The notes under the pieces: model-generated
What the model saw: only the letters and a program-made list of their open reading frames with translations
Told to the model about the DNA's origin: nothing
Database searches by the model: none
Source: Tubiluchus corallicola
Taxonomy: Eukaryota; Priapulida; Priapulimorpha; Priapulimorphida; Tubiluchidae
Direction of reading: 5' to 3'
Length of the DNA stretch: 62,000 nt
Assembly: GCA_030141605.1 (NCBI GenBank)
Contig: JAQGDQ010000460.1
Location: 1-62,000 of the forward strand
Shown here: one piece after another, positions 60,000-62,000 of the stretch
How positions within the stretch are numbered: position 1 is the stretch's first letter
Layout of the letters: each line of letters starts with the position of its first letter
Position numbers and translations under genes: made by a program

Positions 60000-62000
60000 G
60001 ACCAATCCTGTTTATAAGAGTAATTTAGTGGTGCATGACAATATTAAATTCTTTTACTGTAAAGTTATTGTAAAAATGATGCAACAACCATTTCTAAAAC
60101 ACGTCCATCCGGCTTGCCCAGACCCAATATGCAAAAAAAAAACCACACAAAATTATTTCACATAAAACCGATGGTTTTATTGCGACAATAACATAAGCTT
60201 AGCGTACTGGCATAAGCAAAGCTAAAAATTTATTAAAAACAAAAAGTTTGCACCTTAAAACTAAATAAATTTTGATTTTTTATACATTTCTGCCCCGACT
60301 CACTCGTACATCGTCCTCAATTTGTCCAAAAATAAATTTGCAATAGAAAATATTTAATCAAGATGTTCCGAATATACAGTAATTGACTTAAAATGAAACA
60401 ATGAGCCGACTTATGTTAACCTATTGAGTTATAACAAATTTTACTTTGCTTCTTCCATTCCAATGCATGAATTAAAACTGCACTTCGAAGCATAACTTGT
60501 CATTTGTACAAATGTGTCATTGCCGCTTTAACTCGTGCAACGGAAACGGAGAGGGCAACGTAAAGAAAACGTAAGAGATGTAGATTTTCACACGGACGGC
60601 AGCAACAACCGTCACGTGACAACTTCCACAGAAACAATCTTAACAAACACTAACAGAATAACAAAAATAAGTTGCTGTTTTCAGCCCACAGAGGGCAGTA
60701 TCACAAAACGAACGCTCCACGTCATTGAACGTTCGCAAAAACTACAAATTTCGGAAGTATAATAATAATAATTATCATCATTGCAAATATTAGGACTGAA
60801 ACTTGGGATGCAAATCAGTTAAAAAACTTTTGTAGACAAAATGATAGGGAACAATTTAACAAATGCCCCAAATACAGAAAAAGGACCTTTTTACAATAAC
60901 GTACTCTGCAGTAGATGAGCGGCCACGTGATGATTTATATACAATCCCTCCAGTTAATATTTCCTGGCAGGTTACAATTTAGACTTTTTTGCTTAGATTA
61001 TAATGGCGCTTCTCCATTAAACTGTTAGAAATCTCCGCTACTTCACAGCAAATCATAAGAAAACTGTTTATGGATACATTGGATATAATTTTGGATATAC
61101 TGATCTCGCAGTCGCATAACGCGTGTACTAATTTTACAGCAAAACAGTCGGATATTATAAATTGAGGGTATACAGCTTAGCTTATTAATGAAATGTGGCA
61201 CAGTCCCATCACCAAATCTTATTGTGAACACCTTATTCAGTAACACTGAAGTTTTTAGCTCGATACAATTTTAATCAGTTTGGATAAAACCAGTATCCGC
61301 TTTCTAAACTGTAACACGGTAACTTAACACTTTTACAAACGGTATAATTTTTATTTCATCCAGCAGGTTGTAAAAAAAATCAGTTACTTAAACACAAAAC
61401 AAACATAAACAATGACGTGTTTTGAGTCATAACGCAAGAAACTTATCACCAAACATTAACGACTCGTCTATCGTAATTTCCCTAATTTAACAGTGACTAT
61501 CTTTGTACATAATAAGCGCAAAAAAACCTCCTAGCAACTTTTTTATTCTAAGTTCCACAGACTACCATAACCTTATATATATATACAAAAATTCACAATT
61601 ATGTCCTACTAGACTTATTAGCAAGAATATCGTAACTAAAATGGCGTTGCTTCTCTAAGATCACACGGTGATCAGGAATTTACGCGGAGCATGAAACGAC
61701 AGATTAAATGCGAGTTATCTTTAAAGGAGTGCCGGCATCCATTGACTCGATAATGATTTCAGCAGATGGCGACACACAAGCTGTAGACTTTGAATGATTA
61801 TATCATGTCATACATACACGGCCAAGATCCTCTCAAGGGGGGAAAACCTATGTAAATTGGTGCCAATAAGTTTGTAATTGGGCCAAAAAGAAGGTAATGA
61901 AAAGAAACAACTGTGGGCCTGTTGAACAAAGAGATTTCGACAAATGCACGTTAAATGTTCAAAAACCAACAACGTAAATTGCCCAGTTATCAAATTGAAT
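60000..62000. other. Repeat-poor region, no gene identified
   Basis: No family seen elsewhere in the window recurs here, and no conserved exon is recognised on either strand. A minus-strand AATAAA at 60181-60176 could end a long 3' UTR of a gene lying beyond the window. That is speculative. Confidence 0.35.

Noticed and set aside
60535-60762. 75-aa plus-strand frame
   Set aside because: No domain, no splice signals and no similarity I recognise; treated as chance.

Overview
This is a eukaryotic, almost certainly animal (non-vertebrate metazoan) genomic window. Coding sequence is split into short exons with canonical splice sites, introns run from a few hundred bases to several kilobases, composition is AT-rich, and most of the DNA is transposon- and satellite-derived. 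All four genes belong to families known from animals. I cannot name the species.

Four protein genes can be read exon by exon. (1) Plus strand, 4246-7944: the last three exons of an UNC93-like membrane protein whose 5' part lies before the window. (2) Minus strand, 22938-15464: a complete six-exon C1QBP/p32 (MAM33 family) mitochondrial matrix protein of 276 aa. (3) Plus strand, 25285-46700: a complete eleven-exon TMEM120 gene, 346 aa. (4) Plus strand, 49107-59173: a complete eight-exon TRAF adaptor, closest in layout to TRAF4 (RING, TRAF zinc fingers, MATH domain, no long coiled coil), about 467 aa with one splice donor uncertain. UNC93 and C1QBP are convergent, C1QBP and TMEM120 are head to head about 2.3 kb apart, and TMEM120 and TRAF are in tandem. 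Nothing suggests one shared pathway. They are ordinary neighbours, although UNC93-type and TRAF-type proteins both occur in animal innate immune signalling.

The rest is a dense record of mobile elements and tandem repeats. I see at least four kinds of non-autonomous DNA transposon, several families being multi-copy within the window: TTAA-bounded elements (families A and D); TA-bounded elements with pogo/Tigger-like CAGT..CCTC ends (five end types, ten copies); hAT-like elements with 8-bp target duplications (perfect GTTCCCAG and GTTATACA); and a 650-bp family with TGTG..GCTTGCA ends (family B, five copies). There is also an internally deleted mariner-like element, a frameshifted CR1/L2-type LINE fragment, a 5S rRNA-derived fragment, two tRNA-derived SINE-like elements, and minisatellites with periods of 23, 26, 32, 36, 56, 57, 60, 70 and 74 bp.

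The most unusual points are: a 74-bp triplication that copies the 5' part of TMEM120 exon 5 together with its splice acceptor; a 70-bp tandem array whose unit looks like a tRNA; a TTAA element with two ends of the same type; transposon ends lying 18-46 bp from functional splice sites; and a duplicated transposon-plus-flank block shared by 12.1-12.8 kb and 49.7-50.3 kb. I found no clearly new protein system.
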